Origin: an uncultured Victivallales bacterium
Lineage (GTDB): Bacteria; Verrucomicrobiota; Lentisphaeria; Oligosphaerales; JAFGRS01
Assembly (NCBI GenBank): GCA_903834675.1
Contig: CAILKC010000620.1
Span: forward strand, 1-15,487
DNA length: 15,487 nucleotides
Direction of reading: 5' to 3'
Shown here one piece after another: positions 6,966-15,444 of this stretch; positions within the stretch are counted from its first letter, which is position 1; the number at the start of each line of letters is the position of its first letter. The notes under the pieces are model-generated. The model searched no databases. It was not told the origin of the DNA and saw nothing but the letters and a program-made list of their open reading frames with translations. The position numbers were made by a program, and so were the translations under genes.

Positions 6966-7628
6966 TCACCGGCCCGTCTCGACGACGAGCTTGCCGCCCT
7001 CGATGCGCAGGGCTTTCAGGCCATCGATCTGCTGGCGGAACTCGGGGTTTTGCAGCGCTTGGTCAGCCAGGTTCCGCTGCCGTAATTGCTGCATGATCAG
7101 TGGCGGCAGCGGTTGGCCTCGGACCTCGGCCTCGAGCACCCGCAGGTTGAGCGCACCGTTCTCCAGGCGCAGGTCTAAGGTAAAAGTACCGTTGAAGTAG
7201 CGGCCTTGAAACCCCGGGATTTGATCCAGCGGAATGCCGGCCTCTACCTTGAGGTGGTTGTCAACGATGGTGAAGAGGGCCCGGCCGCGCAGCTCGCGAA
7301 CCGCCGGCAGGGTGGACACGATCTGGTTGAGTTGCAGGTCAGTAAAGACGAATTGTTCGCGCCGGCCCTCTTTGACCGCACGCTGGAACTGTTCGACCGT
7401 GCGGCTCAGGCGCCGGGCCGTATCGGCATTGGCCTCGGCCACAGATACCGCCTTGAGCTGGGTGTCCGAGAACTCGGCGCGCAGCTTGCGGACCCGCCAA
7501 TACAGGAAGCCGGCAACCACGCCGCCGATCACTATCAGGGCAAGCGCGGTAACCCCAGCGGCGATCAGGCACCTTTTCAGCAGCGAGCGCGGAGGGCCCG
7601 CACGGGGGCCGGGCGGTTTCGACTGCAT
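6966..7628 (-). CDS. Single-pass membrane protein with beta-rich extracytoplasmic domain, function unknown
   Basis: The 220-residue product has a Pro/Arg/Lys-rich cytoplasmic start and one transmembrane helix at about residues 20-44 (hydrophobic run ending in GFLYWRVRK). A helical, probably coiled-coil stretch follows (about 45-90). The C-terminal domain alternates strands and ends in short helices (LPPLIMQQLRQRNL, QNPEFRQQIDGLKAL) and a last strand. The arrangement recalls small lipid-binding or envelope-assembly proteins of the LmeA/AsmA type, but no family is certain. ATG at 7628 was chosen for the strong AGGAG eight bases upstream (7637-7641); a longer in-frame start at 7688 has no such support. 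It is the first gene of a pair with the secreted toroid protein, whose start lies 26 bases on, so the two may form an envelope module. Confidence 0.8.
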   Translation of the reverse strand: MQSKPPGPRAGPPRSLLKRCLIAAGVTALALIVIGGVVAGFLYWRVRKLRAEFSDTQLKAVSVAEANADTARRLSRTVEQFQRAVKEGRREQFVFTDLQLNQIVSTLPAVRELRGRALFTIVDNHLKVEAGIPLDQIPGFQGRYFNGTFTLDLRLENGALNLRVLEAEVRGQPLPPLIMQQLRQRNLADQALQNPEFRQQIDGLKALRIEGGKLVVETGR

Positions 7629-7825
7629 GGACCGCTCTCCTGTCACCTGAGGACTGTTACCGAAAACCGACCGCCGGATGCGTGACACCCCACCGGGCCC
7701 CGTACTGTAGCGATGGACAGGTCACACGCAACCGTGCAGCCGTGGAACGGGCGCACGTCAGCTCCGTAGGGGTTTGCTGGTATGAGAACCGCAGAATGTC
7801 GAAGCGCTTCCCATTCCGCCCCGGA

Positions 7826-7929
7826 GTCCGCCGCGGCGGACAGCGGGCGTTGGAGGGCGCCGCTGCGTCGGCGCCGCGGCGGCCACGCAGGGCCGCCCTC
7901 CAGGCGATCCGGCGCGTCCCGGCCGGATC
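7826..7929. repeat. Cluster of three GC-rich palindromes in a divergent intergenic region
   Basis: Three structures follow each other: a perfect 16-bp palindrome GTCCGCCGCGGCGGAC (7826-7841); a long hairpin whose 18-base arms (from TGGAGGGC at 7851 to CTGCGT ending at 7868, and from ACGCAG at 7885 to GCCCTCCA ending at 7902) pair at 16 of 18 positions; and GATCCGGC (7906-7913) with GCCGGATC (7922-7929). No coding signal covers them. Similar TGGAGGGC...GCCCTCCA palindromes are, as I recall, abundant in Kiritimatiellota-like genomes; I could not verify that. Confidence 0.8.
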
Positions 7930-7980
7930 GGAATAGGAACCGCGTCGGCAAGTCTCATTCCGGTATGCCCGGCCGCGGCC

Positions 7981-8008
7981 CTGAACCCTGAACCCTGAAC
8001 CCTGAACC
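7981..8008. repeat. 7-bp tandem repeat (CTGAACC), four copies
   Basis: Four exact copies of CTGAACC run head to tail, directly followed by CC and the dispersed word at 8015-8028. Short heptamer repeats of this kind occur in intergenic DNA of several large environmental genomes and tend to vary in copy number between strains. No gene is affected. Confidence 0.9.
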
Positions 8009-8014
8009 CCAGGA

Positions 8015-8028
8015 CCTGAGTAGTCACC
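8015..8028. repeat. Inverted copy of the 14-bp word at 5140-5153
   Basis: CCTGAGTAGTCACC is the exact reverse complement of GGTGACTACTCAGG at 5140-5153. A 14-base exact match 2.9 kb away, at the border of a repeat structure in both places, suggests a shared end of a dispersed element rather than chance. Confidence 0.75.
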
Positions 8029-8190
8029 ACCTACGGAACTGACCTGCGCCCCGCAGACCCTCGACGGCTGGCCGGAGGCCGCGACCGCGGTACATTACCC
8101 CTTTCCGCCGCGGACTGGACCGAAGACGCCCCGAGGCGGGGGCGCCAGCCGCCGGAGAGCAGGAACAGACGCTTGCAGAGGGCTCGACAC

Positions 8191-9516
8191 ATGGCGAAGA
8201 TCGCATTCATCGGGGCGGGCAGTTTCGGGTTCACGCGGACGTTGGTGAAGGACATCCTCACCTTCCCGGCGTTGCAGGATGCCACCATCGCGCTGATGGA
8301 CATCAACCCTGAGCGGCTCGACTACATCACGCGGGCGGTTCAGCGTATCGTCACTGAGGGCAAGTATCCGGCCAAGGTCGTCGCGACGACCAACCAGCGC
8401 GAGGCGCTCGCCGGCGCCAACGCGGTGCTATGCACCATCCTCTGCGGCGACGTCGACGTCTGGCGTTACGACATCGAGATACCGAAGAAGTTTGGGGTTG
8501 ATACCAACGTCGGCGACACGCGTGGGCCGTCGGGCATCTTCCGGGCACTGCGCACGATTCCCACCATGGTCGGCATCTGCAAGGACATGGAGGAACTCTG
8601 CCCGCAGGCGCTGCTGCTGAACTACACCAACCCGATGGCGATGCTCTGCCGCGCCATGCAGCGCGAGTCGAAGATCCAGGTTAGCGGCCTCTGTCACAGC
8701 GTGCAGGGCACGGCCCACATGCTGGCGAACTGGATCAAGGCGCCGGTCAACGAGATCGAGTACGTCTGCGCCGGCATCAACCACCAAGCCTTTTACCTGA
8801 AGTTCGAGTGGAATGGCCAGGATGCCTACCCGCTGATCCGCAAGGCCATGAAGCGGTCCGAGGTCTACAACGAGGAGCAGGTGCGCAACGAGATGTTCCT
8901 CGCCCTCGGCTACTACGTCACCGAGTCCAGCGGTCACAACAGCGAGTACAACGCCTGGTTCCGCAAGCGCCCCGACCTGATCGAGAAGTACTGCACCCAC
9001 GGCACCGGCTGGAACCCGGGCGAATACGCCTACATCCTGAAGAGCTACCAGGAGCGCGGCAGGACCTGGAAGAAGCAGATCACCGACTGGCTGGAGGACC
9101 CGAAGCCGCTGAACCTGCAACGCGGCCATGAGTATGCGGCCAGCATCATCAACGCCTACATGGGCGGCGAGCCCTTCGAGTTCAATGGGAATGTGCCAAA
9201 CACAGGGCTGATCACCAACCTGCCCGACGGCGTCTGCGTCGAGGTGCCGGTGGTGGCCAACCGTCGGGGGTTGAACTCGATCCACGTTGGCGCTCTGCCC
9301 GCCCAGCTTGCGGCCCTGGTCAATACCAGTGTCGCGATCGAGGAAATGGCCGTCGAGGCGGCGCTGACCGGGAATGCGGAGATGGTCTACCACGCCATCT
9401 GCTACGACCCGCTCACCGCAGCAGTGCTATCGCTGGCCGAGATCCGCGACCTGGTCAAGGCCATGCTGAAGAAGAACAAGCCGCACCTGCCGCAGTTCAA
9501 GACCGTGACCTTCTGA
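8191..9516 (+). CDS. melA: Glycoside hydrolase family 4 alpha-galactosidase (MelA-like)
   Basis: Cytoplasmic NAD+- and Mn2+-dependent enzyme that cleaves alpha-galactosides such as melibiose by the GH4 oxidation-elimination mechanism. The 441-residue length fits the family. The NAD-binding loop GAGSFGFT is at residues 8-15, followed by the acidic MDIN (36-39). NYTNPMAM (144-151) and GLCHSVQGT (166-174), with metal ligand C168, match E. coli MelA nearly word for word, as do CAGINHQAF (second ligand H198) and [16 protein letters not shown] at 8191 is preferred over TTG at 8173, because AGAGGG lies eight bases upstream and family members start just before the glycine loop. The gene stands alone after a 560-base divergent spacer with no transporter or regulator beside it. 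Activity on another alpha-linked sugar is possible. Confidence 0.93.
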   Translation: MAKIAFIGAGSFGFTRTLVKDILTFPALQDATIALMDINPERLDYITRAVQRIVTEGKYPAKVVATTNQREALAGANAVLCTILCGDVDVWRYDIEIPKKFGVDTNVGDTRGPSGIFRALRTIPTMVGICKDMEELCPQALLLNYTNPMAMLCRAMQRESKIQVSGLCHSVQGTAHMLANWIKAPVNEIEYVCAGINHQAFYLKFEWNGQDAYPLIRKAMKRSEVYNEEQVRNEMFLALGYYVTESSGHNSEYNAWFRKRPDLIEKYCTHGTGWNPGEYAYILKSYQERGRTWKKQITDWLEDPKPLNLQRGHEYAASIINAYMGGEPFEFNGNVPNTGLITNLPDGVCVEVPVVANRRGLNSIHVGALPAQLAALVNTSVAIEEMAVEAALTGNAEMVYHAICYDPLTAAVLSLAEIRDLVKAMLKKNKPHLPQFKTVTF

Positions 9517-9917
9517 GTTCCGCCCCCGGGGCGGGTTCGGAGAGTGAGTCGTAGGTGGAATCAGGTTCGCGCGGGGGCCATAGTCTGGGCCGCGTTGTGC
9601 TGCGGTGTTCTGGATCCGGCGGTCCGCCCTGGCCCTGCCGGGGGCTTTCGCCGTCTCGGGGTCTTGCGGACGGCGGTCTTGCAGACGGGGGATACCGCGA
9701 ACCCGCCCGGAACGGGCTTGGCATCGCGGGCTCCAGGGAGGCAAGCGGGGTCAGGGCAGACGCCTGACAGATCCAGCGGGGGGCTCATTCTTGAAACCGC
9801 CCTGTTCAGCGCCCAGTGCGGCTAGTTCTGGGCCGTGCTATAGGATTGAAGCGTCTGTGGCCGTGCCGCACGACCCTGATTTCAGCGTTCGGCGAGGGTT
9901 TCTCAGGAGTCGCACCT
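9517..9917. other. 400-base spacer between the GH4 and PQQ-propeller genes
   Basis: No credible gene is present. Directly after the GH4 stop is a compact GC palindrome, CCGCCCC-C-GGGGCGG (9520-9534), which could act as a transcription barrier but has no T-tract. Two 15-base direct repeats follow each other (GGTCTTGCGGACGGC at 9660-9674 and GGTCTTGCAGACGGG at 9675-9689), and a small hairpin GCCCG-GAA-CGGGC lies at about 9705-9717. I could not find a convincing promoter, although the length suggests the PQQ gene has its own. An AGGAG ribosome site (9905-9909) closes the region, eight bases before the ATG. Confidence 0.5.
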
Positions 9918-12900
9918 ATGCGTGTGTCGCACCCGTTCCTGCTTGCGCTCGCGGGGCTCTGGTTGCTGGCGGCGCCGGCGGTCTTGCTGGTTGCGGCGGA
10001 CTGGCCCCTGTGGCGCTACGACGCGCAGCGTTCGGCCGTCACGCCGGAACGCCTGCCCGAGACCCTGCGTTTGGCCTGGTCGCGCCGCCTGCCTGCACCC
10101 GCGCCTGCCTGGGACGACGCGCAACTCGGATTTGATCTGGTCGATACCCCGGTGATCGTGGGCAACCGGCTGTTTGTGGGGTCGTCTCGGAACGGTTGTC
10201 TGGTCGCGCTCGATGCGGTCACGGGAGAGGAGTTGTGGCGCTTCTGGACCGATGGGCCGGTCCGTCTGCCGCCCGCGGCGCACGGCGCCCATGTCTTCGT
10301 TGCCTCTGACGACGGGTATCTCTACGGCGTCGACCAGGCGACCGGTAAAGAGGTCTGGCGGTTCTTCGCTGGCCTGTCGTCCCAGGCGCTGCTTGCCAAT
10401 AGCCGGATCGCCTCAATGTGGGCCGTCCGTGGGGGGCCCGTGCTGGCCAACGGCAGGTTGTACTTCGCCGCCGGGGTCTGGCCGTTCATGGGCGTCTCTA
10501 TCTACGCGCTGGACCCGGAGTCTGGGCGCACGGTCTGGGTCAACGACAGCGCCGGCGTCTTTGGCACCAACCAGGGCTACGATCAGTACAAGCAGTATTG
10601 GGGCGTGTCACCGCAGGGCGCCCTGGCAGTCTGCGGCGAGACGCTGGTAGTCCCCTCCTGCCGGGCGCAACCCTTGCTTCTCGACGCCGGCAGTGGCGCC
10701 CTGCAACGCGCCGAGGCGGGCTGGAAGTCCTACGGGGGCGGGGGCGATTCGCGCTTGGCCGTAGCCGCTGCGTACCTCTTCGTCGGTGGCTTCATCTTCG
10801 ACCGCGAGAAGATGCTGCCGATCTGCCTCAACGCCGCCGACTCCATGCTCAACCCGCTGCCCGTTCTGCCCCTTCTCGACGGCAACCGGCTCGGCGTCGC
10901 GACGGCCAAGACGCTGGAGCTCTACGACCTGACCGAGGCCAAACGCCAGGTGTACACGGGAAGCTATGGCGTGCGCCTGGTGCGTACCGACGCCGCCAGC
11001 CTTTGGCGGGTGGCACTCGCCTCGCCGCCGACCGCCATGATCAAGGCGGGCGACCGTTTCTACCTGGGCGGCGTCGGCAAACTGCTGGCCCTGGCCGCCA
11101 ACCCAGCGCCAGGGGTGGCGCCCGCCCCGCTCTGGCAGCAGGACCTCGAGGGCACCCCGCTGGAACTGGCCGCGGCTAACGGAAGGCTGTTCGTCACCAC
11201 CCGCGAGGGACGCCTGTACTGCTTCGCCGCAGATGCCACCGACGCGCCCCCCCCGGACTGGCCACGTCCAGAAACCGCCCTCGTCCCCGCCCCGCGCTGG
11301 GAGGCCGCGGCCCGCCAGCTTCTCGACCAAACCGGCGTCACCTCCGGCTATGCGGTCATCCTGGGGCTCGCCGACGGTGGCTTGGTCACGGAATGGCTGC
11401 GGACTACGCAACTCGAGGTTATTGCCTTGGACGCCAACCCTGAAACGGTCCGGGCCTTGCGGGAACGCCTGGCGGCGGCTGGTCTGCTGGGGCCGCGCGC
11501 CGCGGTTCTCCAGTGCGACCCTTTTGGGGCGGCGTTGCCGCCGTATCTGGCCAGCCTGATCGCCAGTGAACGGCCTGACCTGATCGCGGCCACGCCCGCA
11601 GCTCGTCTGGCCCGTGCCGTGTTTCCCACCCTGCGCCCGTACGGCGGCGTAGCGCATCTGCCGTTAGCGGAGAGCTTGCGAACGGCGCTGGAACGTGAAG
11701 TCCAAGCCCTCTGCCCGGGTGAGGCACGCTTCCAGACGATGGGCGAGGCCACAGTTATCACCCGGCCGGCGGCGTTGCCCGAGGCCAGCGATTGGACACA
11801 CGATGCGGCAGACCCAGGCAATACCTGGATGAGCCGCGATGCTCTCGTCAAAGCGCCGCTCGGAGTGCTCTGGTTTGGCGGGCCGACCGAAAAGAGCGAC
11901 CTCTACCGCGGGCGCCACAGCGACCCGCCCACGGCGCGCTTTGCCGACGGTCGGCTCTTCATCTATGGAAATGGCACCGTCAGCGCCGTCGATGCCTACA
12001 CCGGCCGCATCCTCTGGCAGCGCGGCATGCCCAAGACCAGGCCATTCCAGAATGCCCGCGCCTTCGCCCGCGGCGGCGAGTTCCCCGACTGCAACGGCGG
12101 CACCTCGGCTACGGCCTGGTATGTCGCCCTGGCCGACAGCCTGTACCTCGCCTACGGCCAAGTGTGCGAGGTATGGGACCCCGCCACGGGCAAGACGCTC
12201 CGTGAGTTCCGCCTCCCGCCTGATGGTGGCGCCGGCGACGATCTGTTCTGGGGCGATCTGCGCGTCGAGGGCGAGGTCCTGATCGCCGGCGCCCAGTTCC
12301 CCGAGGAAGACCAGATGTCGGTCTTTGGACCTGACGATCTGGCGGATGCCTCGCCCGCTGACCTGCCGCCGCTGCTGAGTTCCCTGCGCGAGTGGGCGCC
12401 ACTGCGTGACGAGACGGCGCTCACGAGCGCTGCCGCTGCCGCCGGGGGCGCCGCGGTGCTCGCCCTGAACCGACTCCTCGGCGAGCCCGCCTTGGACACC
12501 ATCATGCCCGCCCAGTTCGTTGCCGCGGTCAGCGTCGCCGACGACCGTGGCAAGGCCATTGCCAGCGCCCTCGCGGCGCTGAAGAAACACCGCGAGCGCC
12601 AAGCCTATGCGTACACCCCCTATCTGAGTACCGCCAGTCTGAACCGCGGCCTCCTCGAAGCCTGCTACCCGCAGGTGCGCCGCCGCGCGCCAGTGCTCTA
12701 CTGGCACAACCTCTACCCCTGGGATGGTACCTACACCCGCCAACTGGTCGGACTTCAGCGCCATACCGGCGCTCTGCTCTGGCGCCAACGCGCCCAAGAC
12801 AGTTTCCCCCAGAAGTCGATCGCGGCCGGCAAGGGTCGGGTCTTCTGCATTGACCGCCTGGATGCGGACCTGGAAGCACACCTCGCCCGCCGCAGCGCCC

Positions 12901-14123
12901 CGCCCGCCCGCTGCGCCGCGATTAAGGCGTTCGACCTGACCAGCGGCCAAGCGCTCTGGTCCGTCGAGGGCGACATTCCCGGCTACCACCTGATGTACAG
13001 CGCCGAGAACGATATCCTTGTGGCCCCCAGTGCCCATGATCCCGACCCGGCTGCCTGGAGCCGGAAAAGCCGGCAACAGTGGGTCCGACTGACCGCCTAC
13101 CGCGGCGCGGATGGCACGGTCCTCTGGGACAAGAAACTCGAACTCGACCGTACTAGCGGCCGCCACCGGATGTGGTACAACTGGCTGCTGTGCAAGGATA
13201 GGGTCGTGGTCGAGTCGTACTACGACACACATGCTGACTTCTACGGTTTCGACCTGCGCACGGGCGAATCGCAGACGCGGCAGAGCCCCCTCACCGACGT
13301 GGAAATCCCCTGGAGCGCACAACGCCGCGGCGGCTGTACCAAGAACCTGAGTTGTCCGAACCTGCTGCTCTTTCGGTCCAGCACCGCCGGCTACTACGAT
13401 ACCGCCAACGACGGCGGCACCGTGAATCTCACCGGGTTCCGGACCGGCTGCAAGAACAGCCTCATCCCCGCCGGCGGCATCGTCAACGCCCCGAACTATG
13501 CCTCCGGTTGCACCTGCAACTACCCCGTGTTTACCGCCTTGGCGTTACGGCACATGCCCGAGGTCGAAACCTGGTCGACCAGCAACTACACCTACGACGG
13601 CGCTGCGGTCACCCGCCTCGGCCTGAACCTTGGCGCCCCCGGCGACCGGCGCGCCCCGGATGGGACCTTCTGGCTCGACTACCCCAGCGTCGGCGGTCCC
13701 TCTCCTGACCTCCCCGTCCAGATTGAGCCGACCTCGCCGGAATGGTTCTACCGGCATTCGGCCAGGATCCGAGGCGGCCCGCTGCCCTGGGTCACCGCCT
13801 CAGGCGCAGAAGGCCTGACCTCGCTGAAGCTGACGCTGCGCTCCGCCGCGAAAGGGGCCGGTTCGCCGCCGACCGCGCGCCTCTATACCGTCCGACTCTT
13901 CTTCGCCGAGAACACCGCCGCCGCACCCGGGGCGCGCGTCTTCGCCGTCGCGCTGCAGGGCAAGACGGTCATCGAAGCGCTCGATCTCGCTCATGAGGTC
14001 GGTCGCGACCTGGGCCTGGTCAAGGAATTCCACGGCGTCGAGGCCGACACCACGCTGACGGTCAGCCTGGTTCCCAAGACCGGCAAGACTCTCCTCTGCG
14101 GTATCGAACTGCGCTGCGATTGA
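9918..14123 (+). CDS. Secreted PQQ-type beta-propeller protein with Rossmann insert and malectin-like C-terminus
   Basis: The 1401-residue protein has a signal peptide (MRVSHPF..., hydrophobic to about 25, cleavage near VAA-D28). Propeller blades carry the Trp-docking motif: DAVTGEELWRF (about 99), VDQATGKEVWRFF, LDPESGRTVWV, VDAYTGRILWQRG (about 690), RHTGALLWRQR and FDLTSGQALWS (about 1008). Between two propeller halves, about 465-615, is a methyltransferase-like Rossmann domain (LLDQTGVTSGYAVILGLADGG, then EVIALDANPETVRALRERL) whose glycine loop is degenerate. A Cys-bearing segment follows (GGCTKNLSC, TGC, SGCTCNYP, about 1140-1200). Residues from about 1233 resemble malectin (LGLNLGAPGDR, FWLDYPSVGG, final LLCGIELRCD), a sugar-binding fold. 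There is no CXXCH haem motif. It may be an extracytoplasmic binding protein or quinoprotein; PQQ binding is unproven. AGGAG eight bases upstream supports this ATG. Confidence 0.88.
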   Translation: MRVSHPFLLALAGLWLLAAPAVLLVAADWPLWRYDAQRSAVTPERLPETLRLAWSRRLPAPAPAWDDAQLGFDLVDTPVIVGNRLFVGSSRNGCLVALDAVTGEELWRFWTDGPVRLPPAAHGAHVFVASDDGYLYGVDQATGKEVWRFFAGLSSQALLANSRIASMWAVRGGPVLANGRLYFAAGVWPFMGVSIYALDPESGRTVWVNDSAGVFGTNQGYDQYKQYWGVSPQGALAVCGETLVVPSCRAQPLLLDAGSGALQRAEAGWKSYGGGGDSRLAVAAAYLFVGGFIFDREKMLPICLNAADSMLNPLPVLPLLDGNRLGVATAKTLELYDLTEAKRQVYTGSYGVRLVRTDAASLWRVALASPPTAMIKAGDRFYLGGVGKLLALAANPAPGVAPAPLWQQDLEGTPLELAAANGRLFVTTREGRLYCFAADATDAPPPDWPRPETALVPAPRWEAAARQLLDQTGVTSGYAVILGLADGGLVTEWLRTTQLEVIALDANPETVRALRERLAAAGLLGPRAAVLQCDPFGAALPPYLASLIASERPDLIAATPAARLARAVFPTLRPYGGVAHLPLAESLRTALEREVQALCPGEARFQTMGEATVITRPAALPEASDWTHDAADPGNTWMSRDALVKAPLGVLWFGGPTEKSDLYRGRHSDPPTARFADGRLFIYGNGTVSAVDAYTGRILWQRGMPKTRPFQNARAFARGGEFPDCNGGTSATAWYVALADSLYLAYGQVCEVWDPATGKTLREFRLPPDGGAGDDLFWGDLRVEGEVLIAGAQFPEEDQMSVFGPDDLADASPADLPPLLSSLREWAPLRDETALTSAAAAAGGAAVLALNRLLGEPALDTIMPAQFVAAVSVADDRGKAIASALAALKKHRERQAYAYTPYLSTASLNRGLLEACYPQVRRRAPVLYWHNLYPWDGTYTRQLVGLQRHTGALLWRQRAQDSFPQKSIAAGKGRVFCIDRLDADLEAHLARRSAPPARCAAIKAFDLTSGQALWSVEGDIPGYHLMYSAENDILVAPSAHDPDPAAWSRKSRQQWVRLTAYRGADGTVLWDKKLELDRTSGRHRMWYNWLLCKDRVVVESYYDTHADFYGFDLRTGESQTRQSPLTDVEIPWSAQRRGGCTKNLSCPNLLLFRSSTAGYYDTANDGGTVNLTGFRTGCKNSLIPAGGIVNAPNYASGCTCNYPVFTALALRHMPEVETWSTSNYTYDGAAVTRLGLNLGAPGDRRAPDGTFWLDYPSVGGPSPDLPVQIEPTSPEWFYRHSARIRGGPLPWVTASGAEGLTSLKLTLRSAAKGAGSPPTARLYTVRLFFAENTAAAPGARVFAVALQGKTVIEALDLAHEVGRDLGLVKEFHGVEADTTLTVSLVPKTGKTLLCGIELRCD

Positions 14124-14235
14124 GGCCTTACCCAACCCCTCACACACCCTTGCGCCTGAGGCCGCGGCGCGCTACGTTGCCCGGTCGGAAAGCGAGATTC
14201 CTATCAGTGATTGCCTGAAAAGCGCCGGGACGGAT

Positions 14236-15432
14236 GTGGCCTTGCCGGAGGATGCTCCCACCAAGGCCCGGGCCTGCTGTCCACGCTGCGACAAGCCCGT
14301 GGTCGTCTGCTATTGCGCTCACCTGCACCAGGTGGCGACCCTGACCCGCATCCTTCTTCTGCAACACCCCCGTGAAGAGCAGATGAAAGTGGGGACGGCG
14401 CGCATGGCGCATCTGTCCCTGCCCAACTCCGTGTTGCGGATCGGCCTTGATTTCTCTGACGATGCCGTGGTCAAGGCGGAGTTGGCGGATGCACGCCCGA
14501 CCTACGTTCTCTTTCCCACCCCTGACGCCCTCGACATTCGCGTCCTGCGGGGCGTGCCCTCGGTCCGCTTGATCGTCCTTGATGGAACCTGGCGTCAAGC
14601 CCGCAAACTGTTGAAACTGAACCCGTGGCTGCAACGTTTACCAGCCGTCGCCTTTACCCCGACCCATCCCAGCGAATACCAGATTCGCAAGCAGCCTGCC
14701 GAACACTGCGTTTCCACGATTGAAGCCTTGGGCGAGGCCCTCCGTCTGATCGAACCCGACGGCCTGCCGGTTGACGGGCTGCTGGAGCCGTTTCGCGCCA
14801 TGGTGGAGCAGCAGCAATGGTATCAGGTACAAGTGGGCCATCGCCGCAGCCGTCACCACCGGCAACCCTCACGCCGGAAGCCGCCTTTCGCCCGCTTGAT
14901 CCAGGACTACAGCCGAATCGTCTGCGTGCAGGGGGAAGCCAATGCCTGGGCCCTCCGGGATCCCCAACGCCACGAGCCCAGCATTGTGCATTGGGTCGCC
15001 CACCGGCCCGCCAGCGGCGAGAGCTACGAGGCCATCGTGGCGCCGAGCGGTCCGCTTGCCCCCTTGACCTCGCGCCACATCGGACTTAGCGAAGCTCAAC
15101 TCCTGGCGGGCCTGAGTCCTGAGGCCTGGAAGCGTTCGTGGCAGGCCTTCCTCCGGCCCGATGACGTGCTGTTGCACTGGGGCCATCATTACCACAATGT
15201 GGCTCAGCAGGATGGTCTGTCGCTGCCCGACGACACCGTTGACCTGCGTTCCCTTTCCGCCGCGGACCTGCGCCGTCGCAGCGGGACCACCGAAGCCTTG
15301 TTGGAGCGCGTCGCGCCCGGCAGTCCGGTGGCTGACCTCGGCTTTCAAGGTCGCGCCGGCCAGCGTCTGGCAAACCTGGTAGCGCTGGTCAAGGTTCTGG
15401 TTTCCAGCCCGCTCCAACGGGTCGGAAACTAA
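14236..15432 (+). CDS. DTW-domain tRNA-uridine aminocarboxypropyltransferase (TapT-like) with C-terminal extension
   Basis: The N-terminal part (about 1-200) is a DTW/TDD domain, the SPOUT-related fold of TapT/YfiP-type enzymes, which place a 3-amino-3-carboxypropyl group from SAM on tRNA uridine. Signs are a zinc-like cluster C15-x2-C18-x6-C25-x-C27, the signature DGTW at 116-119 in VRLIVLDGTWRQARKLL, and PTHPSEYQIRKQP with CVSTIEAL behind it. E. coli TapT is roughly 230 residues; this protein has 398. The extra part (about 225-398) begins IVCVQGEANAW and includes APSGPLAPLTSRHIGLSEAQL, HWGHHYHN (314-321) and DDTVDLRSL. Its order of elements recalls an RNase T/DnaQ-like exonuclease with poorly kept catalytic residues. 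GTG at 14236 is the first usable start; the ribosome site is weak. It lies 112 bases after the PQQ gene and is probably unrelated to it. Confidence 0.85.
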   Translation: MALPEDAPTKARACCPRCDKPVVVCYCAHLHQVATLTRILLLQHPREEQMKVGTARMAHLSLPNSVLRIGLDFSDDAVVKAELADARPTYVLFPTPDALDIRVLRGVPSVRLIVLDGTWRQARKLLKLNPWLQRLPAVAFTPTHPSEYQIRKQPAEHCVSTIEALGEALRLIEPDGLPVDGLLEPFRAMVEQQQWYQVQVGHRRSRHHRQPSRRKPPFARLIQDYSRIVCVQGEANAWALRDPQRHEPSIVHWVAHRPASGESYEAIVAPSGPLAPLTSRHIGLSEAQLLAGLSPEAWKRSWQAFLRPDDVLLHWGHHYHNVAQQDGLSLPDDTVDLRSLSAADLRRRSGTTEALLERVAPGSPVADLGFQGRAGQRLANLVALVKVLVSSPLQRVGN

Positions 15433-15444
15433 TGAAATGGCCCT

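Noticed and set aside
8428..9393. Minus-strand open frame of 321 codons opposite the GH4 gene
   Set aside because: It is a shadow of a strongly conserved enzyme; its His/Val/Asp/Gly/Leu-rich composition is typical of antisense frames in GC-rich genes.
9544..9825. Possible 93-residue protein in the spacer before the PQQ gene
   Set aside because: GTG start with GGAG only one base away, low-complexity Gly/Pro/Arg/Ala composition, and it runs through direct repeats and hairpins.
11664..13322. Minus-strand open frame of 552 codons opposite the PQQ protein
   Set aside because: The plus strand here encodes clear propeller motifs; the antisense translation has no domain signs and no ribosome site.
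9918..14123. Quinohaemoprotein alcohol dehydrogenase
   Set aside because: There is no CXXCH haem site and the domain order (propeller, Rossmann, propeller, malectin-like) does not match those dehydrogenases.
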